Positions 31,556 through 43,245 of a DNA stretch of 64,000 nucleotides are shown here, piece by piece (position 1 is the first letter of the stretch; each line of letters starts with the position of its first letter). Below the pieces are notes generated by a model that ran no database searches, was not told the origin of the DNA, and saw nothing but the letters and a program-made list of their open reading frames with translations. This DNA comes from Asterias amurensis. Lineage: Eukaryota > Echinodermata > Asteroidea > Forcipulatida > Asteriidae. The DNA is taken from NCBI RefSeq assembly GCF_032118995.1, contig NC_092668.1:5497501-5561500 (forward strand), in the 5' to 3' direction. The translations under genes were made by a program, and so were the position numbers.

Positions 31556-33069
31556 AAGCTTGGGCGATATCACGATATTATCGAATATCGCGATATTAAT
31601 TTGGAAACGATTTCGATATCGGATGTATTTGGTTTTAAGGGTCAAGAAAAACGAATGTTTTTGGTAATACATTGTACCGGTACTGCACACAAATTTCTTA
31701 ACATACAAACTTACATGGTGAGAAGCACTGCAGCTGTTGATGATTCTTAATAAGGCATTGTTTCGGTAAGGGCTCATGAATTCAAATATCTGTCAATGGA
31801 ATAACTACGATGTACAATTTGCAGGTTTCTGCTGTGTTTGCAGACGTATTTGTTTTGGGAAGTCAAATAGTAAACACAACACACCCACAGCACTACACAG
31901 TTTAAAGGTCAACTCTTAAGTACTTGACACATTATTTATCCACCACACCACTGCTCATGCTAATACCATGTACAGTGTATTGTGTGTTAAAATGGTTTAT
32001 GGGACTGTGGGACATGAAGGCAGCTTAGCCTCAATCATCCCAAAAGGTATTTGGCAGAAACTTGAAGTGTTTACAAAGCAGTCCATCCACACATACATGT
32101 AGCAATTTAAAACAGATAAATACCGACCCCCATCATGAAAAATGTAGTCTTGGTGCAAGACGTTGTTATTTACACTATCACTCGACAATCGTGTCCCCCG
32201 CTCACTCCCTCTTTGCCGAGCATATAACTATCATCTTGCAACACTCATTTTTCAGAATATAGTGCGAACGAGTTTGATGTGATTGGAGTATAAACCATAT
32301 TGAATATGACGTCACCGTTCAAATATCTGACCTACGTACAAAAAAAAAGAACATGGCGTCTGTGTGCATACATGTGCCGTAGAAATCAAACTGGGAATGT
32401 TGCGTGCTGTGTGCTTCATTGATGTACATGGGCTACGCGTTTGGACGAGCATACGGTTTACCCTATAAGATGGCAACTTTCATAGCAAAAAACAGGATCA
32501 ATACGGTGTATTACCAAGCCATCATACTCTGTTCCCTTACGTACACGTACACATGTTACCAGGTAATAAACGATGACAGATATCACACACATTCAGCACC
32601 TGGACTTCCGGCAGGCAAAATTCAAACACAGCCCAAATGGAAGAACAAATTAAATGGAGGTTGCACCGTCTCATCTTCATCATCATTTGATATTTAAAAG
32701 AAGGAGGCACATTTCAAGACTTGTTCCGCTATTATTTTCATAACTCTAAAATTTATGTGGAGGATATGACACAAAATCTGAAATTTTCACGTGACCAGTG
32801 CAGTATCTGGCCTGCCGGGAAATACCCTTGAATGGAAAGGTCGCTCTTGTTCAAGTGGGGAAAAAAAAATAATAATAAATAAATAAATAAATAAATATTT
32901 CAAATTTTTGTTTGAGTATTGTATGAAATTAAGCCTGCTTCGCTAGCTGGTGCGTGGTGAAAACCTTGAAAACTGTATAATATTAATATCGAGGACATGA
33001 ACTGCATAATGTTTTTTAAAGCCCTCCATATTGTACCAGATGGTGACTTGCAAAGAAGTCAAGGCTTAG
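31556..33069. other. Unassigned, with an ATATCG-rich patch and (AAAT)n
   Basis: 31564-31620 is dense in ATATCG/CGATAT. An (AAAT)n microsatellite lies at 32870-32897. The 32404-32697 frame has no recognised domain. Confidence 0.4.
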
Positions 33070-33293
33070 GCCTATTGACCCATTTCACCTGACGTCATCA
33101 TCAAACAAATATTCAATGCGCCATACTGGTGGGCAATTTCACTGTACGCTTTTATATCTTTATGATGTGCGATATGCAGTGAAAGTACGCGTTTTAGGCG
33201 ACGCGGCATTAATACACGTTAACCTAAATTGCCCACCAACATGGTGAGCGTGGATCAGTCAAGCGTGTGACGCGAGTGCAAGGGGTCAATATA
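33070..33293. mobile_element. Inverted-repeat element with TATTGACCC ends
   Basis: CTATTGACCC at the left pairs with GGGGTCAATAT at the right. Inside, CCATACTGGTGGGCAATTT pairs with AAATTGCCCACCAACATGG. About 220 bp, no coding capacity. Confidence 0.55.
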
Positions 33294-33339
33294 GTAAAAC
33301 GCGAATGGTGTGTTGACAACACAAATGCCCCGCTGAGGT

Positions 33340-33660
33340 TGGAGTTGCTACACCAAGTCCTTTTTGAGTTGTTTAAGCCAGAATGACCTTAATATTTACC
33401 TGAGGGGGTCACAAAACATAAGGCTTCCCAATGGGGGATCCCTAAAGTAATCCACAAACCAAGTTTGGAAGTAATACCCCATTCCTTTTTAGTTATTGCT
33501 TGGACAATATTTCTTTTGTTTTAGCCATAATTAGCTTAATATTTATCTGAAGGGGTCCCAAAACAATAGACTTCTGGGGGTTCCCATGACCAATCAACAA
33601 ACCAAGTTTGAAATTGATACGCCAAGTCCTTCTTGAGATATCGCTCTGACAAAGATGATG
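33340..33660. repeat. Degenerate tandem repeat, about 140-bp unit
   Basis: CACCAAGTCCTTTTTGAGTTG, CCCCATTCCTTTTTAGTTATTG and GCCAAGTCCTTCTTGAGATATCG recur at 33355, 33478 and 33622. TTAATATTTACCTGAGGGGG and TTAATATTTATCTGAAGGGG lie between them. An AC-rich run follows at 33663. Confidence 0.55.
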
Positions 33661-33960
33661 TGTACACACACACACGCACAGTCGCACACCCATGCATGTT
33701 TATGGTGCAGACGAGGACTTCTCTTTGTTCTCCCATTGTTTGAACATAGTTTTTGTCAGACGTCCCCATTGGTTTTGTACACAAAATCTACCGGGGACTG
33801 TCCCCGGTTTGACTTTTTCCCGGATCCCTTTTGTTAAAGTCCTCTGTTATCAGTAGTAGTTATTCTATTTTGGAGTCATACTGTAGTAAGGAAGCAGCTG
33901 GTGTTACATTTCACTGGCGTTCTATTCTCAAATTATATGGGTCTTTGCACCAGATGGCGC

Positions 33961-34125
33961 CAGGCCTGGAATTTCATCTTTGAAAGAAAAAGGCCATTTT
34001 CATTTTGCGTTTCCAATGGAAAGTATTAAAGTCTATGGGAAACTTTTGATTGGGCACCAAGGCCAAGATCAGGGGCAACAATATGGCCATGGCCTCGGTT
34101 GCCTGTATGTAATTCCAGGCCTGGG
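33961..34125. mobile_element. CAGGCCTGGAATT inverted-repeat element
   Basis: The perfect ends CCAGGCCTGGAATT and AATTCCAGGCCTGG bound about 165 bp. GGCGC is present directly outside both ends, a possible short target duplication. Confidence 0.6.
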
Positions 34126-34394
34126 CGCACACTGTTGATAGGCGTGATCGGGGCATTTTTAATTTGTTATTTATCACCCAACTCACAAGGCCGAACGGCC
34201 ACTTCAAGTTGAGGTCTACATGTACATTTACCTGATTTGGGCTGTCGACCCATCAACTGTCATTAAGGGCACGTTGCCACCTTGGCCTGAAACAGGGTTA
34301 CCCACTTCACAGTCCAAAGGATGTAGGCAAGGGTGTCATCCACAAAAAGAAGCCTGGTTTGTTGGTAGTGCAGAGTGCAGAATGCACTTTTTTT
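34126..34394. other. Unassigned
   Basis: The start of the open frame at 34220-34606 lies here. It has no recognised domain and overlaps SINE sequence at its far end. Confidence 0.35.
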
Positions 34395-34690
34395 ACCTTC
34401 AAAACTTTTTCGGAGCAATTATTGTGCCTTGCTCAAGTACCAGGATTCAAGCCTACACTCAGATGCTGACAACACCAGCGCCTAGTTTCCATTTCACACT
34501 AGACCGCTGGACTATAACGCAACTCTGCTTCCCTTGGTTCAAAATTCCTTCTGGACTTATAAATTATAAAGTAATGCTTTTGGGGGTTGAACAAAGAATT
34601 GACTAGAGTGAGATTCGAACCAATGACCTCCGGATAAACATGCCGGCGCTCTACCAACTCAATTATAAAGTACACAGGTGTTAAACTATT
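34395..34690 (-). mobile_element. Two tRNA-like SINE heads in tandem
   Basis: On the minus strand AATTGAGTTGGTAGAGCGCC and TTGGTTCGAATCTCACTC resemble A and B boxes (34600-34680). A second pair, AGCGGTCTAGTGTGAAATGG and AGGCTTGAATCCTGG followed by CTTGAGCAAGGCAC, lies at 34415-34540. The anticodon arm is imperfect, so neither is called a functional tRNA gene. Confidence 0.5.
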
Positions 34691-36644
34691 GGGTATGTTT
34701 GATCAGGGTATTTTTTTCCAGGGTCAGCCTAAACGCTTTCTTGCATACAGATCATTTTTTTTCAATACATTTCTAAAATTTTGTACCGTTACATTGCACA
34801 TGATCACGAGCGCCAATTCAGTTTGCTGGAACAGCTGTTAGGCCCTATTAGTTAAAATAAGCTAGTCTTTTTCTTGTCGCTGAGAAAGCGAGCTGTTTTA
34901 CTCCATGCTGCTTGCTGCTGATTGACATTCCGCTGTGGTGGCACTGTGAGTAAAGAACAACGCATTGACTGAAGAGTTTTTGTCGCGCTTGCACATCATA
35001 GCGCTGACGATTTTCACGCGCACACAGTTTATGTGCTCTCCACAAATGAGCTAGGACGTGTTACATCTGGGGGGAAAATCTCGGCATGGTGCATTTTGAA
35101 AAAATTATTTCACCTCTTGAATGTAACTGGGCATTGGACATGTTGGAGAAAGAAGCACTATTTACGAGGCTATGTAAGAAAGAGCTTCCTCTACACTCTT
35201 GAGTTTAACCTACACTTTTTGTTGGTCTTTAACAAGTACCTAGAAAGAAGATTAAATCTCACTTGTCAGTGTGGAACTAACCATGGAGGAAGAAGATTAA
35301 TACCATGGACGTAATACTCATTTGAACATTTCAAGTGTACATGTAGTAGCCTACATGATAATAAACACTTTGAGTGGACGATTGGTATTGGGTAGAAGAG
35401 GGAGCGGAAAAACACAAGACTGCCAGTGCTGGTTTGCCAATGTCAGGTCATAAGTTTAATGGCCAAGCGGTCGATTTCACCATCACAAAAGACTTACGAG
35501 TAAAAGTCTTAACATATATAGACTAGTCCTAGGAGATATAAAAAAGTATGGCAAGTCCTATAATATGCTATATTTAAGTTTAGGAACCACTTATTCACTC
35601 TTTTTTACAAAAAAAGGATATCTCATTGATGTAAATTATAAATAAGAAACTATATTATTTCGCATCAAGTGAAAAAAACTGGTGGCGCCATACAGAAACT
35701 TTTCCCGAAATCACTGGCCTCAAGTATAGTGTAGTGGCCATGTGGCCAAGTGTCAAATTCAGGCCCTCGGTAGGTCATGAATATGCTGGGTCCCCCTAAT
35801 AGTAATACCCAATTCCAAATACAATACAACTTAACTGTTTACAAGCGTCTTTCATTTTTCAACAAACATGACAAAGAACAAGCCAGGGACAACAGCAACG
35901 CTGCGCTAGGCGAGAGAGGGACCCTCTCTAGGCGACCATTGTGCAAAATCAACCAGGCGGTATTTGGGATAGACCTTGTCAAATGTCACTGCGCTATATA
36001 TGGCACTAACCACCCCCATTTTAACACTAAAACCGAAGAACCGACAGATGAAGAAATGCCGCTCTACACAAACACAATACCTGTAGAGGGTAGGACTTTT
36101 GTATATAACAAAGCATTGGGTTTACGCAATGGACCGTAAACTGTTTATAAAAATAGAAATGAAATCGTGTGTCAGTCATTATTTAAGTACATCCCTACCT
36201 CACACAAGCAACAAATATGTCTTAACCTTTCAGTGAACACAATGTATTATTGATATTGACACCAACCCTTTGCAAATCTGTGAAAATTAAGGTAAAAACT
36301 CGGTATTTTACTCACCTCCTCATCGTTTGGCGGATGTTGACTTAAAAATGCATTATGCGTGGTTGTGTACGGTGTAATGTGTACATCCATACACCCGTAC
36401 ATTGTACATGCGTGTAACATACACAGTGTCTTATCTATGCGCTTCGTGTAGAAGTCATCGTGCGATTACCAGCGAGCATACTTGGGGCAGTACCAAGAAA
36501 GATGGTGGCTGCGAGGAGACATGTTAGATATTTCTTAAAGGCCTTCCGCACACTTGCTGCCTATACAGGTGTGTGAATGAAAAACTCAGACTACCATTTG
36601 AGCGTGGCCAATGGAATCTAACTGGCAATAGACTCGAACTTGAC
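34691..36644. other. Unassigned sequence of about 2 kb
   Basis: No gene was recognised. The longest frame (35777-36139, plus) has no known motif and no start context that supports it, so it is left uncalled. Confidence 0.4.
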
Positions 36645-36880
36645 CATTTCATGGAACAATATTTCAAGAGAAAAGTCTTTCACCAGAACCTTCTGTGAAC
36701 CCTGTAAATTATTTGTAAATACTGTACCGAAATTGTATTATAAAGGCTTTAACATTCAAACATATAATATAGTATAAAACATTGTCAAAAACGGCTCCCT
36801 CTGAAGTAAAATAGTTTTCGAGAAAGAAGTAATTTTCCATGAATTTGATTCCGAAACCTCAGAGTTAGCTAGAATTAACA
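36645..36880 (+). mobile_element. Family II end joined to family I fragment
   Basis: CATTTCATGGAACAATATTTC to AAAGGCTTTAA is a family II right end. ACATTGTCAAAAACGGCTCC to CCGAAACCTCAGAG is the middle of family I. Confidence 0.55.
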
Positions 36881-37036
36881 ACACAATCTGAATTTATAAT
36901 AGGTGAAGTTTGCGTAATTCGCGGTAAACACCTTGCGAACCGGTTTTTTTCAGAACCGGCAGTACTAGTACCCAACGGGGATAATTATGTTACCGAAACC
37001 CTCATCTAATTATACCTAGGCCTACCATGATGCAAT

Positions 37037-37246
37037 GGGTGCGTTCGTTTAGCTTCCCTGGGTCGACCCCGGTAAGTTCGGATAACTTTGACGGGGCTCA
37101 CCTAGGTCAGAGCCCCCAGTGCCCTGTGTGACCTGCGTGCATGCCGTCACCACAAGATCGCGAGTGTGATCGTTCGATTACCTCTTGTCAGGGGCTCACC
37201 TGAGTGAGCACTGCGAGGTCAACCCAGGGAAGCTAAACGAACGCCC
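37037..37246. mobile_element. GC-rich foldback element Y
   Basis: The left end GGGTGCGTTCGTTTAGCTTC and the right end GAAGCTAAACGAACGC are intact. CCTGGGTCGACC and GTCAACCCAGG lie just inside. A poly-C run of about 18 follows the right end. Confidence 0.75.
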
Positions 37247-38020
37247 CCCCCCCCCCCCCGCTTCAAATCCTACGATCACATCAATATTCTCTAATTTATT
37301 CTTGAACGCCACATTCTCCCATATTGTGTTATTGCTAATTTAAAAAAAAAATCTCAGCGAGGACACGTCCAAGAATAGTGGATTTAAATACAACTCTGCA
37401 GTGCTACCAAACAGAGCAACTCCACAAGTTCAAACATTATTATTTATGTGGACTCCAAAATACACGTAGGACTACACAAGGAACAAAGAATGCCATCATA
37501 CATCCGATGTTGTGCATTAATTATAATAATGCATTAATTATAATAATACACTGCACACCAACACAAAGAAACAACATTTCTTTTGACCAAAATATAAACA
37601 GCCCCCAAAAACCGTAGCCAAAGCTTGACAATGGTAGGCTCATTAACAATAGTCATGAATAATTAATTCGGAACGGGTGGTAGCAGTTTTTGCATATGGG
37701 GTAGTTTAATTCCTAACTTCATGGTTTATGCAAGGGGGGAAACGACACGCGTCGACACTACGCTTCGTTGCACAGAGAAGATTGAGGTAGACTTGCCGAC
37801 AAGTCGTGCAAAACGTCTGTCTGAGGTGATAGTGACACGGCTCTCTCGCAACCATCTCGCGAGAGGGCTGCTCCGACGACTACGTTGGGAAGTCGTAAGC
37901 AGTATAAATAGTCTCGCGCGGAGCAATAGTCTCTCGAGAATGTATCTGAAATGAAATGTATCTGAAATGAGATTGTGAGAAGGTGGAGGTCGTAGAAGGG
38001 ACATCTGGTTGATGGCTTGT
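37247..38020. other. Unassigned; CG-rich patch 37740-37930
   Basis: CG-rich sequence with ATCTCGCGAGAGG and CTCTCGAGAA, open on both strands. TGTATCTGAAATGA is repeated in tandem at 37940-37970. No known protein motif. Confidence 0.35.
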
Positions 38021-38023
38021 GTG

Positions 38024-38090
38024 GTGATAGAATTCCAAAGTTTAGGGGCAACACACTCAAAAGCGCAATCTCACAGAGCAAAAATATTAA
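38024..38090. repeat. Interspersed repeat fragment, as at 728-905
   Basis: AATTCCAAAGTTTAGGGGCAAC matches the 819-837 segment. Confidence 0.35.
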
Positions 38091-38233
38091 GTCACCTGGA
38101 AATAGATTTTTTTTTCTTTCAAACATAAGAGTATAATATGCTTACGAACAATAAAACAATTTTTTTAGTAATTGTTTGTCACGATTTATATGTTTAAAAA
38201 ATATATAAAGTTGTTGACTCCGCCTACCTCTTT

Positions 38234-38470
38234 TGTGACGTCAATCGAGGCAGACTTTTCCTGCAATGCGTATAGTAAACACACGTGCAAAGTACATGTA
38301 CGTCCAAGTCGTGAGTTGGTACATTTCAAAAAGTGTTTTTCTGCATTCAGCAGCAATACACCTGGTCGGCATTTGAAACGTACAAACTCACGACTTGGTC
38401 CGTACATGTACTTTGCAATTGTGTTTACTTTACGCATAACAGGCAAAGTTTGCCTCGATTGACGTCACGA
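38234..38470. mobile_element. Foldback element with about 95-bp arms
   Basis: GTGACGTCAATCGAGGCA at the left is matched inverted at the right. The arms go on with AGTAAACACA, TGCAAAGTACATGTACG and CCAAGTCGTGAGTT before a loop of about 35 bp. The paired open frames here are symmetric shadows. Confidence 0.75.
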
Positions 38471-39191
38471 ACAGCGCCCTCTCGGGTCGGGGTCTACTCT
38501 TAAATTTGTAAATAACATAAGAACCGATTGTTTAAAACCTTAGTTAACTGTTTATTCACATTCCACTCATCAAAACACATATATTAGTGACAAAAGCTTT
38601 AGGTTGAAAAAAAAAACACTTCCAGGTGACTTTTGATCCTAAATCTGACAGATAGCCAATGAAAATCAACTTACAACGACGAGACGCGACAATTAGCCTA
38701 GCACATTAGTTTTTGACCCGTTGAAGCTTATTGATAAGACTGTCTGGCAAAACAGGAGGCTGTTACAATAGTCCAAACGACTCAATATAAAGGCATGAAT
38801 TGATTTTTCGGTGCAACTCCTTGACAGATATTTACTGATACGTCTAATTATTATGTTAAAAAAGAACAAAAGACGCGCTGCAAGCTTTTGTAGTGTGCAT
38901 GTTCATATTCATATGACTATCGAGCCCAGCGCCCAGGTTTTCACAATGGGAAAATCACATTAAAATACAACAATTTTATTTTGTTATAAAACCCGAATTA
39001 TACCATTAAATTAGGCGCTAACATTAAAATAGTTGTTCATCAGTGACAATAACAACTACCCCAATCAGCTGTTTTAACTGTAAACAACATGCGATGACTA
39101 TAAACGTGAAAATTACGAACTAGAGACAACTTGATGTGGCGGTCAAAATATTGTTGCAATCAAACCAATACGCTTGGCCGAGATCCAATGT
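38471..39191. other. Unassigned
   Basis: No gene or repeat family was recognised. Confidence 0.4.
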
Positions 39192-39405
39192 GAGACTTTT
39201 GGGGACAATAGGTGGAAGCAGACTTACCAGGTAAATCCATTCTTCTCAGTATTTTACACATGTTCAGAATAGTATAAACAATGGGTGCGTTCGATTAGCT
39301 TCCCCGGGTCGACCCCGGTGTGCTCATCCGGGTGGCGTTTTTTTTTTCCAGGACGAACGTGTGCAGATTTTTACCCACGTTCCACCTGGGAAAGGAATAC
39401 GCAAT

Positions 39406-40160
39406 AGGGTGTCGTGGCCGAGTCGATAAGAACACCGAAGCTTTGGTGCTTCTGTTCAGCAGAGTTTGGGTTCGAATCCCGGTCGTGACACTTGTGTCCC
39501 TGAGTAAGACACTTAAAGGAACACGTTGCCTTGGATCGGTCGAGTTGGTCTTTGAAAAGCGTTTGTAACCGTTTTTTATAAAATGCATATGGGTAGAAAG
39601 ATATTGTAAAAGTAGAATACAATGATCCACACAAACATGCCTCGAAATTTTGTGGTTTTCCTTTTACCTCGTCGACTAACACGTCGGCCATTTATGGGGG
39701 TCAAAATTTTGACTCCCATAAATGGCCGACCATGTTAGTTCGCACAGTAAAAGGAAAACCACGCAATTTCGAGGCAAACTTGTGTGGATCATTGTATTCT
39801 ACTTTTAAAACATCTTTCCAACCATATGCATTTTATAAAAAACGGTTACAAACGCTTTTGTTTTGACCAACTCGTCCGATCCAAGGCAACGTGTTACTTT
39901 AACTGTAATTGCTTCTCTCCACCCAGGGGTAAATGGGTACCTGTGAGTGCAGAGATGGTTCTTGTGATTGATTTAGCCGAGTAGCGCATTATTGATGTTG
40001 CACAGGCTGCATACTTCCCACCAGGGAGCTGAGATGGTTTAAGGAGTGAATTAAGGCCCAGTGACCAGGGGTAATAATGTGTAGCGCTTTGGGACGCCCT
40101 CCGGGTGTGAAAAGCGCTATATAAAAACTGGATATTATTGTTGTTATTATTGTTATCATC
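39406..40160 (+). mobile_element. tRNA-derived SINE A, full length, interrupted
   Basis: The head has GTGGCCGAGTCGATAAG (A box) and GGGTTCGAATCCCGG (B box) followed by CACTTGTGTCCC. The body resumes at 39899 and ends TGTAGCGCTTTGGGACG, GTGAAAAGCGCTATATAAAA and an ATT-rich tail. That tail is typical of SINEs borrowing an L2-type LINE 3' end. Confidence 0.75.
39513..39902. mobile_element. TTAA element, family III, full length
   Basis: It starts TTAAAGGAACACGTTGCC and ends GGCAACGTGTTACTTTAA. The centre is GGCCATTTATGGG with its inverse CCCATAAATGGCC. It interrupts the SINE. Confidence 0.85.
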
Positions 40161-40439
40161 ACGTGACCCTTCCCGTGGTGACGTCAGTGCACCTCGGGCC
40201 AGCCCCAAGTGACCCGATCCACAAGCGGGGCACTTGGCGCTGGCCCGAGGAAGAACGTGTGCAAATTATCTGCCCACGTTCGTCCTGGTCAAACTTAAAT
40301 ATGTCACCGAATGAGCACATCGGGGTCGACCCATGGAAGCTAATCGAACGCACCCATTGTAAATCTACCTGGTATAAGTCTGCTGCCACCTGCCATTCCA
40401 CTTTCTCCAATTGGAGCCAGTGTGGCAGTAGACTGGGCC

Positions 40440-40509
40440 CCTGTGACGTCAGATGTCAGCAGGCTAGTGTGGCAGGAGATTCTGTCCCCCGTAATGTAGG
40501 TGTCCAACC

Positions 40510-40540
<31 letters not shown>

Positions 40541-40560
40541 ACACACATGGCGAACTGTGC
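40440..40560. repeat. Poly-C joined to (CA)n
   Basis: About 19 C are followed by about ten CA units at 40507-40548. The sequence before it shares CTGCCACAC/TGTGGCAG words with 40940 and 41890. Confidence 0.7.
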
Positions 40561-40870
40561 ACAAACTTCGTCTGATAGCGCCCTCTTTTGAACCATCCTG
40601 ATCCAGGAAGAGGAAAGTAAGGTTTGCTCGTCCCCAGCGCCAAAGGCGCTGGGATGGGCAAACGTATCATGCACGCACATTGGTTTAATAATGCGCAGTC
40701 CCATCATGCATCACACTCACACTGCGCCATAATGCACTACATACGTGACGTACTTCCTGAACAAGAGATTAGCCCATCCCAGCGGTCCTGGATAGACTGG
40801 CCGCTGGGGCCGAGCGAAAAAGAAAGGGAGCGTTCTGCCCATGCGTGAATCTGAACATGTCTCCATAATT
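40561..40870. other. Unassigned, with a short GC-rich hairpin
   Basis: CAGCGCCAAAGGCGCTG at 40637-40653 is a perfect 7-bp stem. The flanking GCCCATCCCAGCGG at about 40770 relates to it inverted. No gene was recognised. Confidence 0.35.
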
Positions 40871-41075
40871 TGCGCTCTACCGTCCCGAATCGAAAGCTCA
40901 TTGTATTAGTTTCCCACATGGGATCAGAATCTCCTGCCACACCGGTTGTACTTTCATCTTATTTTATTTTTGTCCACTCGCCGTATTATTTAGTTTTACC
41001 TCTCCATTGTTTTCGTCTCATTTCCCTTGAGGCTCGAAGCTGTACTCCTGAACGGATTTTGTTCTCTTACCTCTT

Positions 41076-41392
41076 TTAAAGGAACACGTTGCCTTGGATC
41101 GGACGAGTTGGTCTATTAAAAGCATTTGTAACCGTTTGTTATAAAATGCATGTGGTTAGAAAGATGTTTTAAACAGCCATTTATGGGAGTCAAAATTCAA
41201 CTCACATAAATGGCCGGCCGTGTTTGTCGACGATGTAAAAGGACAACCGTGCAATTTCGAGGCGTGTTACTGTGTAGATCCTTGTATTCTACTTTAACAA
41301 CATCTTTCTAACCATATGCAATTTATAACAAACGGTTACAAAACGCTTTTCAAAGACCAACTCGACCGATCCAAGGCAACGTGTTCCTTTAA
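41076..41392. mobile_element. TTAA element, family III
   Basis: It starts TTAAAGGAACACGTTGCC and ends GGCAACGTGTTCCTTTAA. It is shorter than the 39513 copy and the central palindrome is partly deleted. Confidence 0.8.
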
Positions 41393-41775
41393 AGGCAGTG
41401 GACACTATTGGTAATTACTAAAAAAAATTATTATCATAAAACCTTTCTTGATTACGAGCAATGGGGAGAGGTTGATGGTATAAAATACTGTGAGAAACGG
41501 CTCCCTCTGAAGTGCCATAGTTTTCGAGAAAGAAGTAATTTTCCATGAATTTGATTTCGAGACCTCAAGTTTAGAACTTGAGGTCTCGAAATCAACCATT
41601 TAAACACACACAACTTCGTGTGACAAGGGGTTTTTTTTCTTTCATTATTATCTCAAAAGTTTGATGACCGATTGAGCTCAAATTTTCACAGGTTTGTTAT
41701 TTTATGCATATGTTGAGATACACCAACTGTCAAGGCTAGGCTTTGACAATTACCAATAGTGTCCACTGCCTTTAA
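41389..41775 (+). mobile_element. TTAA element, family I, full length
   Basis: Its left TTAA (41389-41392) is also the right TTAA of the family III element. It ends GTGTCCACTGCCTTTAA. Confidence 0.8.
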
Positions 41776-42013
41776 ATAACGGTATTCATTATTCTATATC
41801 TATGGTTCGGGTTACTTTCCGTACTGTGCGCCCTACCGTCCCAAATCGAAAGCTCCCTGTATAGTGTCCCACATGGGGACTGAACCTCCTGCCACACCGG
41901 TTGTACTTTCATCTTATTATATTGTTTGCTTTACCTTTCCATTTTTTCCTTCTAATTTCCCTAAGGCTCGAAGCCGTACTCCTGAACGGATTTTCGTTCT
42001 CTTACCTCTTTAA

Positions 42014-42640
42014 GTTCACTACTTATGTTTCATCAATGTCTCTCTGAGGACTTCGTAATACCTTACCTAAGCTTAATGTTTAACTTCGTCTTCTTATGGT
42101 CGCAAGCGGGGTTTATGCGTAATATTCATCTTAAATGCATAACTATAATGCAAATAATGCAATTTTTACCGTTTAAACATCAAAGTGACATCCAACACAA
42201 ACACAAATCACGCACGAATAACAGGCTTGAATGAACATCAAGTGGATTTTGATCTTTAGTTAATGAAGAACAGAAAAGTCCTCCGCTAGCTTTTTTTTTT
42301 TTTTTTGCTTTTTTGCTTTTCTTCTCTCAATTCATTTGTCACTAAGCGACAACGCATAGAGCATGGACCATCAATCGTAGAAGCACTGCTGATGGCCAAT
42401 GTTTGGTCTGCGAGTTTTTATTCAATATCCTTGTCACAATGAAAAGGAATAAAAGTCATCATCAATCGTGTCTCTGCTGAAGACTGTTTGCTATAAAAAA
42501 TCTAAACGATATGCTGGTGGAAATCGAGTGGATTTAATTTTGCGGAAATCAACGATTTCGAAGAAGTGTCGATCTTAGAGACAGACATTCTCTGCGGGGA
42601 GCTCGGCATTTTGTGATATAACCATTGCATGCACCAGAAC
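42014..42640. other. Unassigned
   Basis: A T-rich run lies at 42290-42320. No gene was recognised. Confidence 0.4.
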
Positions 42641-42644
42641 CAAA

Positions 42645-42805
42645 ATTGATTGAGTAGGATTTGAAACTTTGCGTGGTGGTTACACCTTGTGTACAGACTG
42701 CCATGTAATGATAATCTCTAATTAATGAGTTGGTTCTGAAAAGAACCGTAGGTTTTAACTCGACGTTTCGATCAGTATGCTCTGATCGTCTTCTGGAGAA
42801 AGCAG
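42645..42805 (-). mobile_element. GATCGAAACG-core element, minus strand
   Basis: GTAGGATTTGAAACTTTGCG, GTGGTTACACC, GGTTCTGAAAAGAACC and CTCGACGTTTCGATCAGTAT lie in the reverse order of the 498-618 copy. This is one of the most complete copies. Confidence 0.5.
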
Positions 42806-42831
42806 CTTTGAAAGATGCATTGATGAATTTC

Positions 42832-43090
42832 ATCGATGACTTTCACGAAATCGACTTCTGAATTTCTGCATGGTTTTGGAAAGCTTGCAAGCTTTAAAGT
42901 AAATATACGGGATCAACATTCAAGACACAAAGGGTGACTGAAAAATACTGTGATTAAAAGTTATCATCTCTGCTTGATTTTTTTCGATGACTTTCGAGGA
43001 ACCGACTTCTGAATTTCTGCATGGTGTCAAGACACCAGGGGTGACTGTATAAGACGGTGAATAGTTGTTATCACTGCTTGAAGAAAATTT
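42832..43090. repeat. Degenerate tandem repeat, 151-bp unit
   Basis: TCGATGACTTTC, CGACTTCTGAATTTCTGCAT, GGGTGACTG and CTGCTTGA recur in the same order from 42833 and 42984. Confidence 0.65.
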
Positions 43091-43162
43091 AATGATTAGT
43101 GACATCTCCTGATGCTGCCTTCACATTTTTAAGGAAAGAAATCACAAAGAGGCATGATTTAA

Positions 43163-43245
43163 CTACGGTAAAAGACAGTCATAACTGATACAACCACGGT
43201 CAAAGACAGCCATCAATAATACAACCACGGTCAAAGACAGTCTGG
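43163..43245. repeat. Short tandem repeat, about 31-bp unit
   Basis: ACGGTAAAAGACAGTC, ACGGTCAAAGACAGCC and ACGGTCAAAGACAGTC are spaced by AATACAACC-like sequence, about 2.5 units. Confidence 0.7.

Larger units (their letters stand above)
39284..40355. mobile_element. Foldback element Y carrying a SINE
   Basis: The ends GGGTGCGTTCGATTAGCTTC and GAAGCTAATCGAACGCACCC are intact. Inside the arms, GGTCGACCCCGGTGTGCTCA pairs with TGAGCACATCGGGGTCGACC. The SINE at 39406-40160 lies inside. Confidence 0.75.
39192..40391. mobile_element. Foldback element X, split by a nested insertion
   Basis: The left arm GAGACTTTTGGGGACAATAGG, AGCAGACTTACCAGGTAAAT leads to AAACAATG at 39283. The right arm resumes at 40356 with AAATCTACCTGG, AGTCTGCTGCCACC. 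Element Y fills the gap. Confidence 0.7.
40871..42013. repeat. About 200-bp direct duplication flanking two TTAA elements
   Basis: 40871-41079 and 41826-42013 align over TGCGC(T/C)CTACCGTCCC, CTCCTGCCACACCGGTTGTA, CGTACTCCTGAACGG-like and GTTCTCTTACCTCTTTAA. Family III and family I elements lie between them, starting at the TTAA that ends copy 1. Copy 2 ends in an unoccupied TTAA. Confidence 0.8.

Noticed and set aside
34220..34606. 128-residue plus-strand frame
   Set aside because: No recognisable domain; it overlaps minus-strand SINE heads.
34600..34680. tRNA gene on the minus strand
   Set aside because: The anticodon stem has a mismatch at the loop, the acceptor stem does not pair, and a second SINE-like head follows directly.
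35777..36139. 120-residue plus-strand frame
   Set aside because: No known motif, no supporting splice sites or neighbouring exons.
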